DNA of 64,000 nt from JACDAE01 sp963717195. Lineage in GTDB: Bacteria; Chloroflexota; Ktedonobacteria; Ktedonobacterales; Ktedonobacteraceae. The position numbers were made by a program, and so were the translations under genes. The stretch is taken from NCBI GenBank assembly GCA_963717195.1, contig CAVQVR010000009.1:349693-413692 (forward strand). Reading direction: 5' to 3'. Position 1 is the stretch's first letter. Each line of letters starts with the position of its first letter. The notes under the pieces are model-generated. The model did not search any database and was not told the DNA's origin. It saw only the letters and a program-made list of their open reading frames with translations. Positions 9,256 to 18,374 of this stretch are shown piece after piece.

Positions 9256-10104
9256 ATGACTGATAAGAACGTTTGGTTTATTACCGGCGCAGGCCGTGGA
9301 ATGGGCGTCGACCTTGCTAAGGCCGCTCTGGCCGCCGGGAATGCGGTTGTCGCAACTGGCCGCAACAGCAATACGGTCACGAAGGCTGTAGGTGAGGCCG
9401 ACAACTTGCTGGTTGTCAAGCTAGACATTACCAGGCCTGAGGATGCTCAGGCAGCTGTGAAGGCAACCGTCGATCGATTTGGCCACATCGATGTCCTCGT
9501 CAACAACGCAGGCAACTTCTATGCCGGGTTCTTTGAAGAGATCACCCCGCAGGATTTCCGGGCACAGGTCGAGACCCTTCTGTTCGGCCCGCTGAACGTC
9601 ACTCGCGCCGTGCTGCCCGTCATGCGTGCCCAGCGCTCAGGGGTTATCGTGACGATCTCCTCGACTGCTGGCATCAGCGGAGGCGAGTTCCTCACCGCTT
9701 ACGCGGCGTCGAAGTTCGGCGTTGAAGGCTGGATGGAGTCTCTAACCCCTGAGGTCGCGCCTTTCGGCATCCGCACGATGCTTGTCGAGCCCGGTTTCTT
9801 CCGCACGGAACTGCTCACGCCGGAGTCGACGAACTACGCCAAGCCCACGATCGAGGATTACGTCGAGAAGACTAAGCAGACCGTCACTGCGTGGAGCAGC
9901 ATGAACGGCAAGCAAGGTGGTGACCCCTCCAAGCTCGCCAAGGCGCTGGTTCAACTGGCGAGCCAGAACGAGCCACCGCTGCGCTGGGCTGCCGGTGCCG
10001 ACGCCGTCGAAGACCTGGAACAAAAGGCCCAGCGTTTGCTTGCCCAGGCCGACGCCTACCGGGAACTGTCGTCGTCGCTCGCGCACGACGACACAAACGC
10101 CTGA
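9256..10104 (+). CDS. short-chain dehydrogenase/reductase
   Basis: 282-residue NAD(P)-dependent oxidoreductase. Cofactor motif TGAGRGMG (residues 10-17), NNAGN near residue 83, Ser135/136, and the catalytic Tyr149-x3-Lys153 (YAASK). A PGFFRTELL segment follows as in classical SDRs. ATG start with a strong AGAGGAGG site; a more upstream in-frame start has none. Third codon positions are more G+C rich than in cinA next door, hinting at recent transfer. Substrate not predictable. The 68-bp gap after cinA and a change in codon use argue against a shared operon. Confidence 0.92.
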   Translation: MTDKNVWFITGAGRGMGVDLAKAALAAGNAVVATGRNSNTVTKAVGEADNLLVVKLDITRPEDAQAAVKATVDRFGHIDVLVNNAGNFYAGFFEEITPQDFRAQVETLLFGPLNVTRAVLPVMRAQRSGVIVTISSTAGISGGEFLTAYAASKFGVEGWMESLTPEVAPFGIRTMLVEPGFFRTELLTPESTNYAKPTIEDYVEKTKQTVTAWSSMNGKQGGDPSKLAKALVQLASQNEPPLRWAAGADAVEDLEQKAQRLLAQADAYRELSSSLAHDDTNA

Positions 10105-10328
10105 CCCAACACGAACCCGCTGGTTGGGCTGCCGAACGTCCGTTCCGGTAGCCCGATCCCATTGCCTCGCGACTTAGCGTGCGATCGCCTGAAACTACAG
10201 AATGGACGCAAAATGGTGTTTGACTCTCCTCGTGAAATGTAATCAGAGGCTCGCATGCCGACGTCCATCAAGATCCAGAGGATGGCTCGGTTGCGTATCG
10301 CCGTTCTATCAGCCATTACGCTGAAGCC

Positions 10329-10362
10329 TGCTCTGCTGAGGCACGTACCCCTCAGCAGAGCA
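10329..10362. terminator. hairpin downstream of the SDR gene
   Basis: Perfect 12-bp arms TGCTCTGCTGAG / CTCAGCAGAGCA with a 10-nt loop, in the gap between convergent genes. No long T-run on either side, so termination is a positional inference. Confidence 0.5.
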
Positions 10363-10374
10363 CCTCACCTCTTA

Positions 10375-10402
10375 CTGTCGTCGGTATGGAGGCCGACGAC
10401 AG
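10375..10402. terminator. second hairpin between convergent genes
   Basis: Perfect 10-bp arms CTGTCGTCGG / CCGACGACAG with an 8-nt loop, 14 bp before the stop of the minus-strand arabinofuranosidase gene. Probably terminates that gene. Confidence 0.5.
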
Positions 10403-10415
10403 AGTGTAGTTGCTA

Positions 10416-11483
10416 CTAATACCCGGCAGAGACGATGTTGGCCTGGACCTCATTGTCCGCCGCATCAGTCGGGTAGCCCGCTGTCATCACCCCTTCGAAG
10501 AAGGTTCCGACTGACCCATTGCTGTTGTCGCCGCCGGTTCCTAGCACAATGGCCCCTTCCTGGTGCATGGGCGAATAGCCACCCCGGTTGGGTTCCGCGC
10601 CGTTGTACCAGGTGGTCAGGGCACCCGATTGCGCGTTGCCCCCCTTGATGGCGTATCTGTTCTTCCCGTTGTTCTTGACGAGGGCCGTGACGAACGCGCT
10701 GTGATTGCCCTTATTATTGAGATCGGACCCATTTCCTCCGGCAAAGAGCCCATTTTCCAGATCGGCCTGCACCCAGGGACCTGAGCCGGAACACGGCCTG
10801 AACCAGCACTCAGTGCTGAAGTTGACCGAGTCCATGTGGCCGCTACCGTTGGCTCTGTTATTGGTCTCGGCGTTGCCGTAGTCGAAGCAGCACCTGTTGT
10901 TGACATGAGTACTGCTGGTCACCATGTACATCCCCTCCGGGGCACCATTCTTTGCCACTCCCGAGGTGGAGTCGTCCCGGTAGCCCACGCCCGCTGTCAC
11001 GTAGAGTCCATAGACCTTATGACCGCCGACTGTGAGTGGGAGCGCGGCAGCGTTGGCACCGTGATCCTGCCCACCGTGCTGACCCGGTCCTTCGATGGTG
11101 AGGTTGTTGTGCCTCGCAGACTGGTCGTAGATCACCGTGATAATACATGAGGTACCAGCACAGAACTTGTCTTGCGCGGCGGCGTTGGCGTAGCCTCCCG
11201 CCGTGAGAGTTCCGATGTTGGTGGTCTTGGAATCCGACGCTCGCTTGACCTGGTACAGCGGTCCGTTGTAGGCGGAGAACAGCGCTCGCACCGTGCTATG
11301 TGCGGCGACACAGGGGGTGCCAGCGGCAGCATAAATATCGCAGGGCAGCGACCCGGCTGCCTGGGTCGACACGCCAGAAACACTGAACGCACCGAGAACA
11401 ATACCCGCAGCGGCAATAAGTGCCAGTACGGATCTCCAGCTGCGAGAGCTTAGAAATTGAGCGTATGAAGAAGATCGTTTCAC
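10416..11483 (-). CDS. secreted GH54 alpha-L-arabinofuranosidase, catalytic domain only
   Basis: 355 residues. A basic, hydrophobic N-terminus (about residues 15-44, ending near STQAAG) is a Sec signal peptide, so the enzyme is exported. The rest matches the GH54 catalytic fold of Aspergillus AbfB, which releases arabinose from arabinan and arabinoxylan. The vicinal Cys198-Cys199 (NNRCCFDYGNAE), Glu243 (DLENGL) and Asp319 (GGDNSN) keep exactly the spacing of Cys176/177, nucleophile Glu221 and acid/base Asp297 in the A. kawachii enzyme, from memory of that structure. The arabinose-binding C-terminal domain (CBM42) is absent. It ends soon after the catalytic domain. GH54 is commoner in fungi than bacteria; a monocistronic accessory gene. 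Confidence 0.9.
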   Translation of the reverse strand: MKRSSSYAQFLSSRSWRSVLALIAAAGIVLGAFSVSGVSTQAAGSLPCDIYAAAGTPCVAAHSTVRALFSAYNGPLYQVKRASDSKTTNIGTLTAGGYANAAAQDKFCAGTSCIITVIYDQSARHNNLTIEGPGQHGGQDHGANAAALPLTVGGHKVYGLYVTAGVGYRDDSTSGVAKNGAPEGMYMVTSSTHVNNRCCFDYGNAETNNRANGSGHMDSVNFSTECWFRPCSGSGPWVQADLENGLFAGGNGSDLNNKGNHSAFVTALVKNNGKNRYAIKGGNAQSGALTTWYNGAEPNRGGYSPMHQEGAIVLGTGGDNSNGSVGTFFEGVMTAGYPTDAADNEVQANIVSAGY

Positions 11484-11540
11484 GTCCTTGTGTCCTTTCC
11501 ACTATCGGGAAACAGTACAACTCCTATCATAATAAGCAGA

Positions 11541-11702
11541 TCAGGTGTTCTCACAATAGAGGCTGTACGAAAAGTCAGGCAGGATGTTTTCCCCCCTGTA
11601 TTTGACGAATGCCTTTTCATTTTGTGTGAACATTGACAGGATGCGGTTGATTTTTTGCAATTCCTCCCTTGGGAAGACAGAGACTCTTCCTTGACCAGTT
11701 CC
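11541..11702 (-). pseudogene. short coding remnant, origin unknown
   Basis: A 54-codon stretch between two stops with no start codon in a convincing place. It reads like a real protein tail (ELQKINRILSMFTQNEKAF, then KYRGENILPDFSY). It may be the last part of a transposase, but I cannot assign a family. The rest of 11,484-12,423 shows no gene I can support; an ORF at 11,804-12,043 on the minus strand looks non-coding. Confidence 0.25.
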
Positions 11703-12423
11703 CTAGAAATCAGCCTGAGAAGCCAGAACAGAAAAAATGCTCTCACCAGGATACCTGCTAAAACGTCAACAACGCGCATTCCATCATTTCCACCTGGGGA
11801 TGTTTATCCCCTTTGCCAGCAGAAGAAACCTTCCCTCTTCCATCTCTGCACCCTGACTATTACGTAGACCAGGATACTCAATCGTTGAGGACATGCAACC
11901 AAAAGATGCCGGTGTCCTGTCGTAATGCCATCGAGCTGTTCCTCTAAAAAGCCTTGCATCCTTTGCTCCTTAAAGTGTAAGCGTTTGCAAACACGAAGAA
12001 AGAGATACTCTGTTTTCGCTACTATAAGGCACCGCCATGGCATTCAAAATTGTTACGATAAAACCTTGCCAGTCCGATCACTGGCCCTGGTGAGTCTACC
12101 ATGCTGCTCGTTGGTGTCATGACCGCTAAGCTATCTCTTGACACTGCCTCACAAGCATGGTCAGAGATATGTAGGCCAGTTGTCGGTCAAAAAACAGCCG
12201 GTTTTCCGGCTCTTGAGTGGCAACATTTGTTATTAACAAATTCGGCACCAAGCGAGCAGCAGCGGCCTGGTTTTATCGTAGCGTTATGGCGAGTTTGGTA
12301 GCAACAAAAACAATACTCTATTTATGCCAATGCTGTCAACCCTCTTTACAAAAACCTGGATTTGTGATGTTCTGGCAAGTCCTCTGCTGACCTGAGTAGT
12401 TACCTTACTACCATCTCACGAGT

Positions 12424-12822
12424 ACCGTTGGGTCTCCACTCTTTCTCCAACACCCCCACCCACCCATTTTGATTGTGGGCCACGGCAACAAGATGCTGCG
12501 CTTGGTGGCCCAGTATGCTGATGCCGTGAGTATTGGCTTTGGGCGAGGACTCGACGACCTACGCACAAAACTGGAGGTTCTGCGTGGGCATTGTCAGGCA
12601 CTGAACCGTCCTTACGAGCACATCGAGAAAACCACGTTGTTTATGGCTCCCATGGTTCATGCTGGTCGCCTGAACCAGGACGGGCTTGACTATATCCGAG
12701 CTCTAGGTGAGCTTGGTGTCGATGAAGTGATGGTGCGCTATCCTGCTGATCCTGCGGCCTTCGATCTGCTTGCCACGGAACTGATCCCAATCGTAGAAAA
12801 AATACCGGTCGCTGAGCGCTGA
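12424..12822 (+). pseudogene. 5'-truncated LLM-class F420-dependent oxidoreductase
   Basis: Only the C-terminal third of a luciferase-like (TIM-barrel) oxidoreductase remains. Similarity begins at QHPHPPILIVGHGNKMLRL, the well-known strand before the LVAQYADA helix, and continues through KLEVLRGHCQALNRPYEHIE to a normal C-terminus ending EKIPVAER. There is an in-frame stop 27 nt upstream of the fragment, no start codon with a ribosome site, and the F420/substrate-binding N-terminal half is missing. Full-length relatives have about 280-330 residues. Most likely a relic left by a deletion or rearrangement in this mosaic region. Confidence 0.75.
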
Positions 12823-13342
12823 AGAAGGGGAGCATGAATGGCATCTCCTCCTGAAGAGAATATGGTAAGCGAGAACGACCGACAATGGTATGAGAATATT
12901 TAGCCACTCGTTCCTGATACATAGTTTCTTGCACATTACACACTCCTTCACCCGTTTCAACACCCAGAAGAGTACTCTTTTGAGCAAGCAATCAGTTTAT
13001 CCTGGATTGAAATGGTCTTCAGATAGTCTCTCCAGGTTAATATTAATGAACCTCTATTAGTCCTTCTTTACCTTTCCACAACTCAACTATCACCTTTCTA
13101 TTCATAAAGTTTTTTTAGACTTAGGATGGTGAAATTTTTAAGACTCGGATAATGCACGTATCTCACTGCTTCTACGCCGTTTTGGTCTGGCGCTCTTGAA
13201 AATACACAGTAAAGCGTGTCAACCATCTGCTTTACCAAGGTGCTTACAGGCTGCACAGCTAGCAGAGATTCGGCTCAGCCGGGAAGCGGCTGAGCCAGAT
13301 ACACGTAACCGAGGTGCATATGAGCGTTAGAAAGGCCCACAA
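12823..13342. other. intergenic, no gene seen
   Basis: About 520 bp, A+T rich in its middle. A perfect 10-bp hairpin GGCTCAGCCG / CGGCTGAGCC lies at 13,272-13,296 (5-nt loop), about 45 bp before the lectin gene start; it has no T-run and may be a regulator-binding or mRNA-stability site. Confidence 0.5.
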
Positions 13343-14578
13343 ATGAGACAAATAGGACATGTTGAGAATCCCAGGTGGCGCATCCTACGGATCGCTATAT
13401 TCCTCGGTGTGGTTGCGACCGCCGTCGCCATCTCATTGGCCGCACTGCACACAACTTCGGCTTCCACTGCGGGAAGCATATTGTCTACGAATCAGCAACT
13501 GTCGACCAGCCAGTACCTGCGTTCATCCAATGGCCAGTACACCCTCTATATGCAGACTGACGGCAACCTGGTTGTCTACGGTAATGGATGTGCTGTGTGG
13601 GGAAGCGGTACCAACGGAACGGGGAACAATAACCATCTCGCCATGCAGAATGATGGCAACTTAGTGATCTACACAAGCACCAGCAAGCCAGTCTGGGGAA
13701 GCGGTACCAACGGAACGGGGAACAATAACTATCTCGCCATGCAGAATGATGGCAACCTGGTTGTCTATACGAGTGCGGGAAAGCCAGTCTGGGCGTCAGG
13801 TACGTCTAAGGCAGATCGACTCTGTGCGCCAGCCACCATGTCGACCAGCCAGTATCTGCGTTCATCCAACGGCCAGTACACTCTCTATATGCAGAGCGAC
13901 GGCAATTTAGTGATCTACACGAGCGCAGGTAAGCCGATCTGGGGGAGTGGTACTAACGGAACGGGGAATAACAATTATCTCGCCATGCAGAATGACGGCA
14001 ATCTAGTGATCTACACGAGCGCAGGCAAACCAGTCTGGGGAAGCAGTACTAACGGAACGGGGAATAACAATTACCTCACCATGCAGGATGATGGCAACCT
14101 GGTTGTCTATACGAGTGCAGGCAAGCCAGTCTGGGCGAGCAACACCCCCATGGCTACTACGACAGGCAGTGAGTCCGCTGCAATCAGCTGGGCCGAGGGA
14201 CAGATGGTACACAACCTGTCCGGGTACTATTTGCAGTGTCTCAAATTCGTGTTCGATGCATACGAGATCAGTAGCAACAGGCATATCAATCTCCATGCGA
14301 TGATTTCGCCTCAGCCTGCTTCGTGGTCGAACACATATCCCGTCCAGATTTGGGGACACTTCAATCATGGGGTGACCGGAACAGGAACCAATCCACCTCC
14401 TGGCGCGATAGTGTTCTGGAAAGCAAGCAATGGCTCGGTCTCCGGTAGCCATGCAGCGTTGAGTATTGGTGGTGGCTACGTGATCACGACCGCCTACAAC
14501 GGTAACTCGGACATCCACAAGGCCAGTATGTCACAGTTCCCAGGTGCAGTTGAACTCGGGTGGTGGCTTCCTGCTTAG
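13343..14578 (+). CDS. secreted B-type (bulb) lectin repeats fused to a CHAP/NlpC-like hydrolase
   Basis: 411 residues. Signal peptide/anchor at residues 10-33 (ILRIAIFLGVVATAVAISLA). Residues about 45-275 carry two blocks of beta-prism repeats with six copies of the mannose-binding motif Q-x-D-x-N-x-V-x-Y in the form DGNLVVY/DGNLVIY, each followed by KPVWGSGTN-like turns. Residues about 285-411 are a papain-like amidase/endopeptidase domain: catalytic Cys in YLQCLKFVFDAY and His in GSHAALSIGGG, with PPPGAIVFW between them. The combination suggests a secreted wall hydrolase or bacteriocin targeted by sugar binding (inference). The lectin repeats are nearly identical to one another in DNA, showing recent internal duplication. 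ATG start, weak GAAAGG site. Confidence 0.85.
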   Translation: MRQIGHVENPRWRILRIAIFLGVVATAVAISLAALHTTSASTAGSILSTNQQLSTSQYLRSSNGQYTLYMQTDGNLVVYGNGCAVWGSGTNGTGNNNHLAMQNDGNLVIYTSTSKPVWGSGTNGTGNNNYLAMQNDGNLVVYTSAGKPVWASGTSKADRLCAPATMSTSQYLRSSNGQYTLYMQSDGNLVIYTSAGKPIWGSGTNGTGNNNYLAMQNDGNLVIYTSAGKPVWGSSTNGTGNNNYLTMQDDGNLVVYTSAGKPVWASNTPMATTTGSESAAISWAEGQMVHNLSGYYLQCLKFVFDAYEISSNRHINLHAMISPQPASWSNTYPVQIWGHFNHGVTGTGTNPPPGAIVFWKASNGSVSGSHAALSIGGGYVITTAYNGNSDIHKASMSQFPGAVELGWWLPA

Positions 14579-14710
14579 TGTCTACGCTATTGCCTTACCA
14601 TGCACAGCAGTTTGAGCAAGTGGGTATGGCAAGTCTGTCTCACAAAGAGCGTGCTCCTTCTTCTGAGGCCGGGCGTAGTCTCGATGCCAGTGTCGATACA
14701 GATACGTAGC

Positions 14711-14836
14711 TCACCTTTCAGGATGAGCCTCCCGATCAACCTTGCGCTCGTAGTAGTCCATGCGCTCCATTAAGTGCCGATACGGAAGATAGGCGACCAG
14801 TGCAAAAGCCACAACTCCTGCAAGGGTACCAGGGCG
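14711..14836 (-). pseudogene. tail of a small membrane protein (remnant)
   Basis: An open stretch with a stop just upstream and no ATG. It encodes one hydrophobic helix (TLAGVVAFALVAYLPY) followed by a charged tail ending VDREAHPER. A GTG inside the helix is the only start. Probably what is left of a larger membrane protein; the family is not recognised. The surrounding 14,579-14,948 holds nothing else I can support. Confidence 0.3.
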
Positions 14837-14948
14837 TTATGCTAGTTCGCGCTTGACCCGCGCTCAATCGCTTCCGGCGACAGCATAAGGCGCTCGCGGC
14901 GTGGGGTCGAAGCACTTGTTGGGCAGTGCAGACAAGCCGTCACGCCCG

Positions 14949-15464
14949 TCAGCAGTCGAACACCGACCAGCAGATCTCGTTTCGCAACCGCTGATCCTCA
15001 AGGACGAGTTCGCGAATTGCATCGGGGAGCTGTTCGCGCTGCCAACGGCACTCGAGCTGGCCGGCACTCTCACCCTCGCATCCAGGGGCGGCCGCACGCG
15101 CGGCCTTGATCGCGTAGGCCGCAGCACCGAGCTCGTGTGCAGCGACATGCGCCACCGCTGCGGCCTGGCCAGCAGCAAATGCGGCGTGCCGAGCGGCTCC
15201 GCTCAGCTCTCTTGCCGCAGCTTGGGCATGGCCAGCCGCATCGCGGGACTGAGACATCTTGATCTCGCCACGCGCCCATGCCCGAGTCTGCTCGATCGCC
15301 TGGCGGGGCCGCGGGTCCGAGGGCTGCACCGACTCGAAGAGGTGCAGAACGTGCTCTGCGCACGCGGCCGCCCACAAAGCCAGGAGCCGATGGTCGGAGT
15401 CCGTGAGCGTCCCCCCGCGGCGGATGGTGATGAAGCGGGGGTCGCGGTCTTTGGGGAGGATCAT
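14949..15464 (-). CDS. putative immunity protein (Imm-5-like), alanine-rich helical
   Basis: 171 residues, almost entirely helical and Ala-rich, with FITIRRGGTLTDSDHRLLAL at the start, VAHVAAHELGAAAYAIKAAR in the middle and the family ending QLPDAIRELVLEDQRLRNEI. I recognise it as the family annotated as 'putative immunity protein' in actinomycetes; the biochemical role is unproven. Start taken at the ATG at 15,464 (MILPKDRDPRF), because the ten codons before it do not fit the family. G+C-rich codon use unlike the neighbours suggests transfer from an actinomycete. No toxin gene lies next to it, so it is an orphan here. Confidence 0.75.
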   Translation of the reverse strand: MILPKDRDPRFITIRRGGTLTDSDHRLLALWAAACAEHVLHLFESVQPSDPRPRQAIEQTRAWARGEIKMSQSRDAAGHAQAAARELSGAARHAAFAAGQAAAVAHVAAHELGAAAYAIKAARAAAPGCEGESAGQLECRWQREQLPDAIRELVLEDQRLRNEICWSVFDC

Positions 15465-15887
15465 GGTTGTACCCGTCCTGTTGCATCTGCCCAACGGCTT
15501 GCATTACCGGCGGCTGGGGAGAAACAGGCTCGGAAACGGAAACCGTCGAAGCTCAGAACCAGGCTCCAAAAACGCGCGCTGTCCCAGCCGTCCGGTGCAC
15601 GCTTTATTAGCTGGCTATTGTCCATAGATGTATTTATCCTTTGTGAGGGAGCACAGCAAAAAGAGACACAGTGTATTCTTATCCGCGCCGGCAAAGGATG
15701 CCAGCACCTTGGACAATTTACACGACTCTTGACATTCCGCCATTTCCTTCAGATCAAAGCACTGGCTTTCCCAAACTAGCATAAGGGCCTACTAAGAAGT
15801 GGGACAATGCTTCTCTTCATATGTTTATGATACCAGAAAACATACTTCCATGAAACCGATAGGCGGGTAACCTCCTCGTAGTTCATC
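15465..15887. other. intergenic, no supported gene
   Basis: No conserved coding signal recognised. A 36-codon minus-strand ORF (15,776-15,886) starting at an ATG that overlaps the stop of the decayed gene at 15,888 is too short to defend. Confidence 0.4.
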
Positions 15888-16121
15888 CTATTCTCCCTCG
15901 TCGAGATCGCATGCCCCAGTTGGACACAATCTCGGCCTTTCGATGGTCACACTGTCTACAGCGCGAAAGCCGTCCCACTCTCGAAGCAGAGCTTGTAGGC
16001 ACCCCTTCTTACTTTTCCTGACTGCCATCACCTATGCGACTCCCCATTTTACTCGTGTACACGGATGATGCGATTGCTCCCAGAGCGCAGCCTTGATCTC
16101 TTCAAGATCCGTTGACTGCAT
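15888..16121 (-). pseudogene. decayed small protein, copy A of an inverted pair (nonsense mutation)
   Basis: 78 codons from an ATG with a good GGAGAGGGG site to a TAG, interrupted by one in-frame TAG after WGVA where copy B has CAG (Gln). Before the stop it reads MQSTDLEEIKAALWEQ and CTRVKWGV; after it VMAVRKSKKGCLQALLREW and DSVTIERPRLC. Copy B at 16,354 is the same gene in the opposite orientation. The protein family is unknown to me. The two Cys residues (PCTRV, RPRLC) are kept in both copies. Confidence 0.65.
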
Positions 16122-16353
16122 GTGTCCCCTCTCCATGCGAGCATTCGCCGGTTAGGTCGAGAACAAACAGGTGGTGGTAGGGGGCCGGTGGACGGAAGAA
16201 CGTATACAAATCGACAATGATATCGGCCGCAAGCGTTGCGGCGCAGGCGGCATGAAAGACAGCAAACCCGGCATCATCGTTCTGCTCCCTTTGATCGGCT
16301 CTTTGTGCTCACCGTTGAGCCACCTGAGCCTTCCTCTCAATCAGGAGGCTGTG

Positions 16354-16590
16354 ATGCAATCAACGGATCTTGAAGAGATCAAAGCGGCACTGTGGGACCA
16401 GGCGTCTCATCCGTGTACACGGGTATGTTGGGGAGTGGATCAGGTGATGTCCATCAAAAGGAGCAAGGGGAAACTGCTGGCATTGCTGCGAGGACGGAAA
16501 TCGTTGGTATCCTGTCGAAAGTGTGACCATTGAACGACCGAGGTTGTGCCAACCGGCGCGTGTGATCTCGAAGAGGCAACAGGATGAAAG
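16354..16590 (+). pseudogene. decayed small protein, copy B of an inverted pair (frameshift)
   Basis: Starts at an ATG with a CAGGAGG site and is the same in its first nine residues as copy A (MQSTDLEEI). The frame is intact through SIKRSKGKLLALLRG, then one extra base relative to copy A shifts it and it stops at 16,533; the correct frame resumes as WYPVESVTIERPRLCQP up to about 16,590. So copies A and B are broken by different mutations and diverged (roughly three quarters identical by eye) before or while decaying. The 16,165-16,350 stretch before it has no supported gene. Confidence 0.6.
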
Positions 16591-16712
16591 TGAGACCAAG
16601 AAGTCATCATTTCTATGGTATACTAACTGCACTTGCGGAACAAGCAGAGTTCGGCGGCGCAAACGCGGAGCAAAATCGCGTCAACCATTCACTCAAAGAG
16701 AGGAGTTGAGAA

Positions 16713-17702
16713 GTGCAAAAACGAAAGCTTGGAAACAGCCATCTGGAAGTCTCGGCCCTTGGACTCGGTTGCATGAGAATGAGCCATGATGAAAGCCCGA
16801 TTCCCGACAAGCAGGAGATGATCTCTTTTCTACATGCGGCAGTCGAACGCGGCATCACCTTCTTCGACACCGCTCAGGTGTACGGCCCGTTCACCAATGA
16901 AGAACTGGTGGGCGACGCGCTTGCTCCTTTGCGCGAGCAGGTGGTGATTGCTACCAAGTTCGGGTACAAATTTGGCCCCAATGGAGAGAACATGGGCTTG
17001 GATAGTCGGCCTGAGCACATCAAACAGATGACCGAGGGTTCACTCAAGCGGCTCAGGGTCGAGACCATCGATCTGCTCTATCAACACCGTGTGGACCCGA
17101 ACGTGCCCATCGAGGATGTGGCGGGAGTGGTGAAGGACCTGATTGAAGAAGGGAAGGTGAAACACTTCGGCCTTTCTGAAGCAGGAGCAGAAACGATCCG
17201 TCGCGCTCACGCGGTCCAGCCGGTCACGGCCGTTCAGAGCGAGTATTCGCTCTGGTGGAGAACTGTTGAGGAGGACGTGCTGCCTGCATGCGAGGAACTT
17301 GGTATCGGCTTCGTCCCATACAGTCCCCTGGGTAGGGGCTATCTCACGGGAAAGATCGACGAACACACGACCTTCGCTAGTGTTGATATCCGCAGCCACC
17401 TCCCTCGCTATACGCTGGAGGCGCGGAAAGCAAACCGGGCGGTCATTGATCTGCTGGCCCGGATCGGAGAACAGAAGGGAGCAACACCGGCTCAGATCGC
17501 GCTCGCCTGGCTGCTCGCGCGGTCGCCGTGGATCGTTCCCATACCGGGGTCCCGCAAGCTCGAACGCCTCGATGAGAATATCGGCGCACTTGCCGTCAAT
17601 CTCTCGCCCGACGATCTGCGGGAGATCAACAGTGCCATTTCAAAGATCACGGTACAAGGGGATCGGTATCCCGAAAACCTGAAGCAGATGACTGGTCGCT
17701 AA
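16713..17702 (+). CDS. aldo/keto reductase (AKR13-like)
   Basis: 329-residue NADPH-dependent TIM-barrel oxidoreductase. The catalytic tetrad is complete: Asp52 and Tyr57 (FFDTAQVYG), Lys82 (ATKFGYKF) and His125 (YQHRVDP). The NADPH-binding end is IPGSRKLERLDENIGA. A QSEYSLWWR segment and SPLGRGYLTG are typical of the bacterial YajO/AKR13-like group that reduces aldehydes. GTG start with a GAGAGGAG site. It is monocistronic, flanked by decayed sequences on both sides, which fits the patchwork nature of this region. Substrate unknown. Confidence 0.94.
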   Translation: MQKRKLGNSHLEVSALGLGCMRMSHDESPIPDKQEMISFLHAAVERGITFFDTAQVYGPFTNEELVGDALAPLREQVVIATKFGYKFGPNGENMGLDSRPEHIKQMTEGSLKRLRVETIDLLYQHRVDPNVPIEDVAGVVKDLIEEGKVKHFGLSEAGAETIRRAHAVQPVTAVQSEYSLWWRTVEEDVLPACEELGIGFVPYSPLGRGYLTGKIDEHTTFASVDIRSHLPRYTLEARKANRAVIDLLARIGEQKGATPAQIALAWLLARSPWIVPIPGSRKLERLDENIGALAVNLSPDDLREINSAISKITVQGDRYPENLKQMTGR

Positions 17703-17708
17703 TAGAAG

Positions 17709-17918
17709 GCACGTTGCTCCTTTGCGGCTGATGACAGCGACCTTCACTCCACCCCGGAATCGGTTTTGGGGCCAGGTCGCCCGTTTCTCGTCGTTGTTTC
17801 ACGTAGCGTTTGATGGTGGCGCGCGAAACCCCAAACAGATGGATGATTTCCTCACGCCCCGACCTTCATCGACGGCGCGCACCACTCGTTCTCTCAGATC
17901 TGTTGCATAAGCTTTCAT
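17709..17918 (-). pseudogene. IS630-family transposase N-terminal remnant
   Basis: Starts MKAYATDLRERVVRAVDEGR, the standard IS630 helix-turn-helix start; after a one-base shift it goes on HLFGVSRATIKRYVKQRRET and LAPKPIPG, then is lost. Catalytic DDE domain absent. The A+T-rich sequence just upstream (17,919-17,960) may be the element's terminal repeat. Confidence 0.75.
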
Positions 17919-18374
17919 GTATCCAGCCTACTCTTCGGTTCAAAACTTATGCATACAGGTATTCTGCCTTGATTTGCGAAGAAATACTCGTTTTGATATC
18001 AATAAGACACCCATCTACCACCAGATCGACATCTGCTCCTCCAACGTCCTGACCCCCGGTGAAGGTTGGATTCAGGAGATGTGGAAGCAAGAGCAGGTGA
18101 TGATATCGTTCATAAAACAGGAAGAGTATGGACGGTCACCTCTAAACGATTAAAGAACGCTTGGAGAAGTTCGAGTGGATAGGGTCCTACCACAACCTCA
18201 AATGGATTACCGGAGCCCCCTTGCGGAAGAGGAAGAGCCTGGTAAATAGGCCGAATGCTCGTCCATTTTTGGTCCAATGGTGAGCCATTTTGTGAAGGTT
18301 CGAACACCGCCGCGTTCCATCGGTTGAGACAGAACGCGGCCGATGCATGTCGCGTGGCGACGTGACGCGAGTAG
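17919..18374. other. intergenic with possible minor relics
   Basis: A minus-strand ORF at 18,110-18,307 has a plausible tail (PFEVVVGPYPLELLQAFFNR) but no family match or ribosome site that I can support; it may be the end of a lost gene. Confidence 0.35.

Noticed and set aside
14901..15779. 292-residue plus-strand ORF over the immunity-like gene
   Set aside because: Antisense to a gene with a recognised family and G+C-rich third positions; sequence looks random.
15776..15886. 36-codon minus-strand ORF overlapping the stop of decayed copy A
   Set aside because: Too short, no family, no independent ribosome site.
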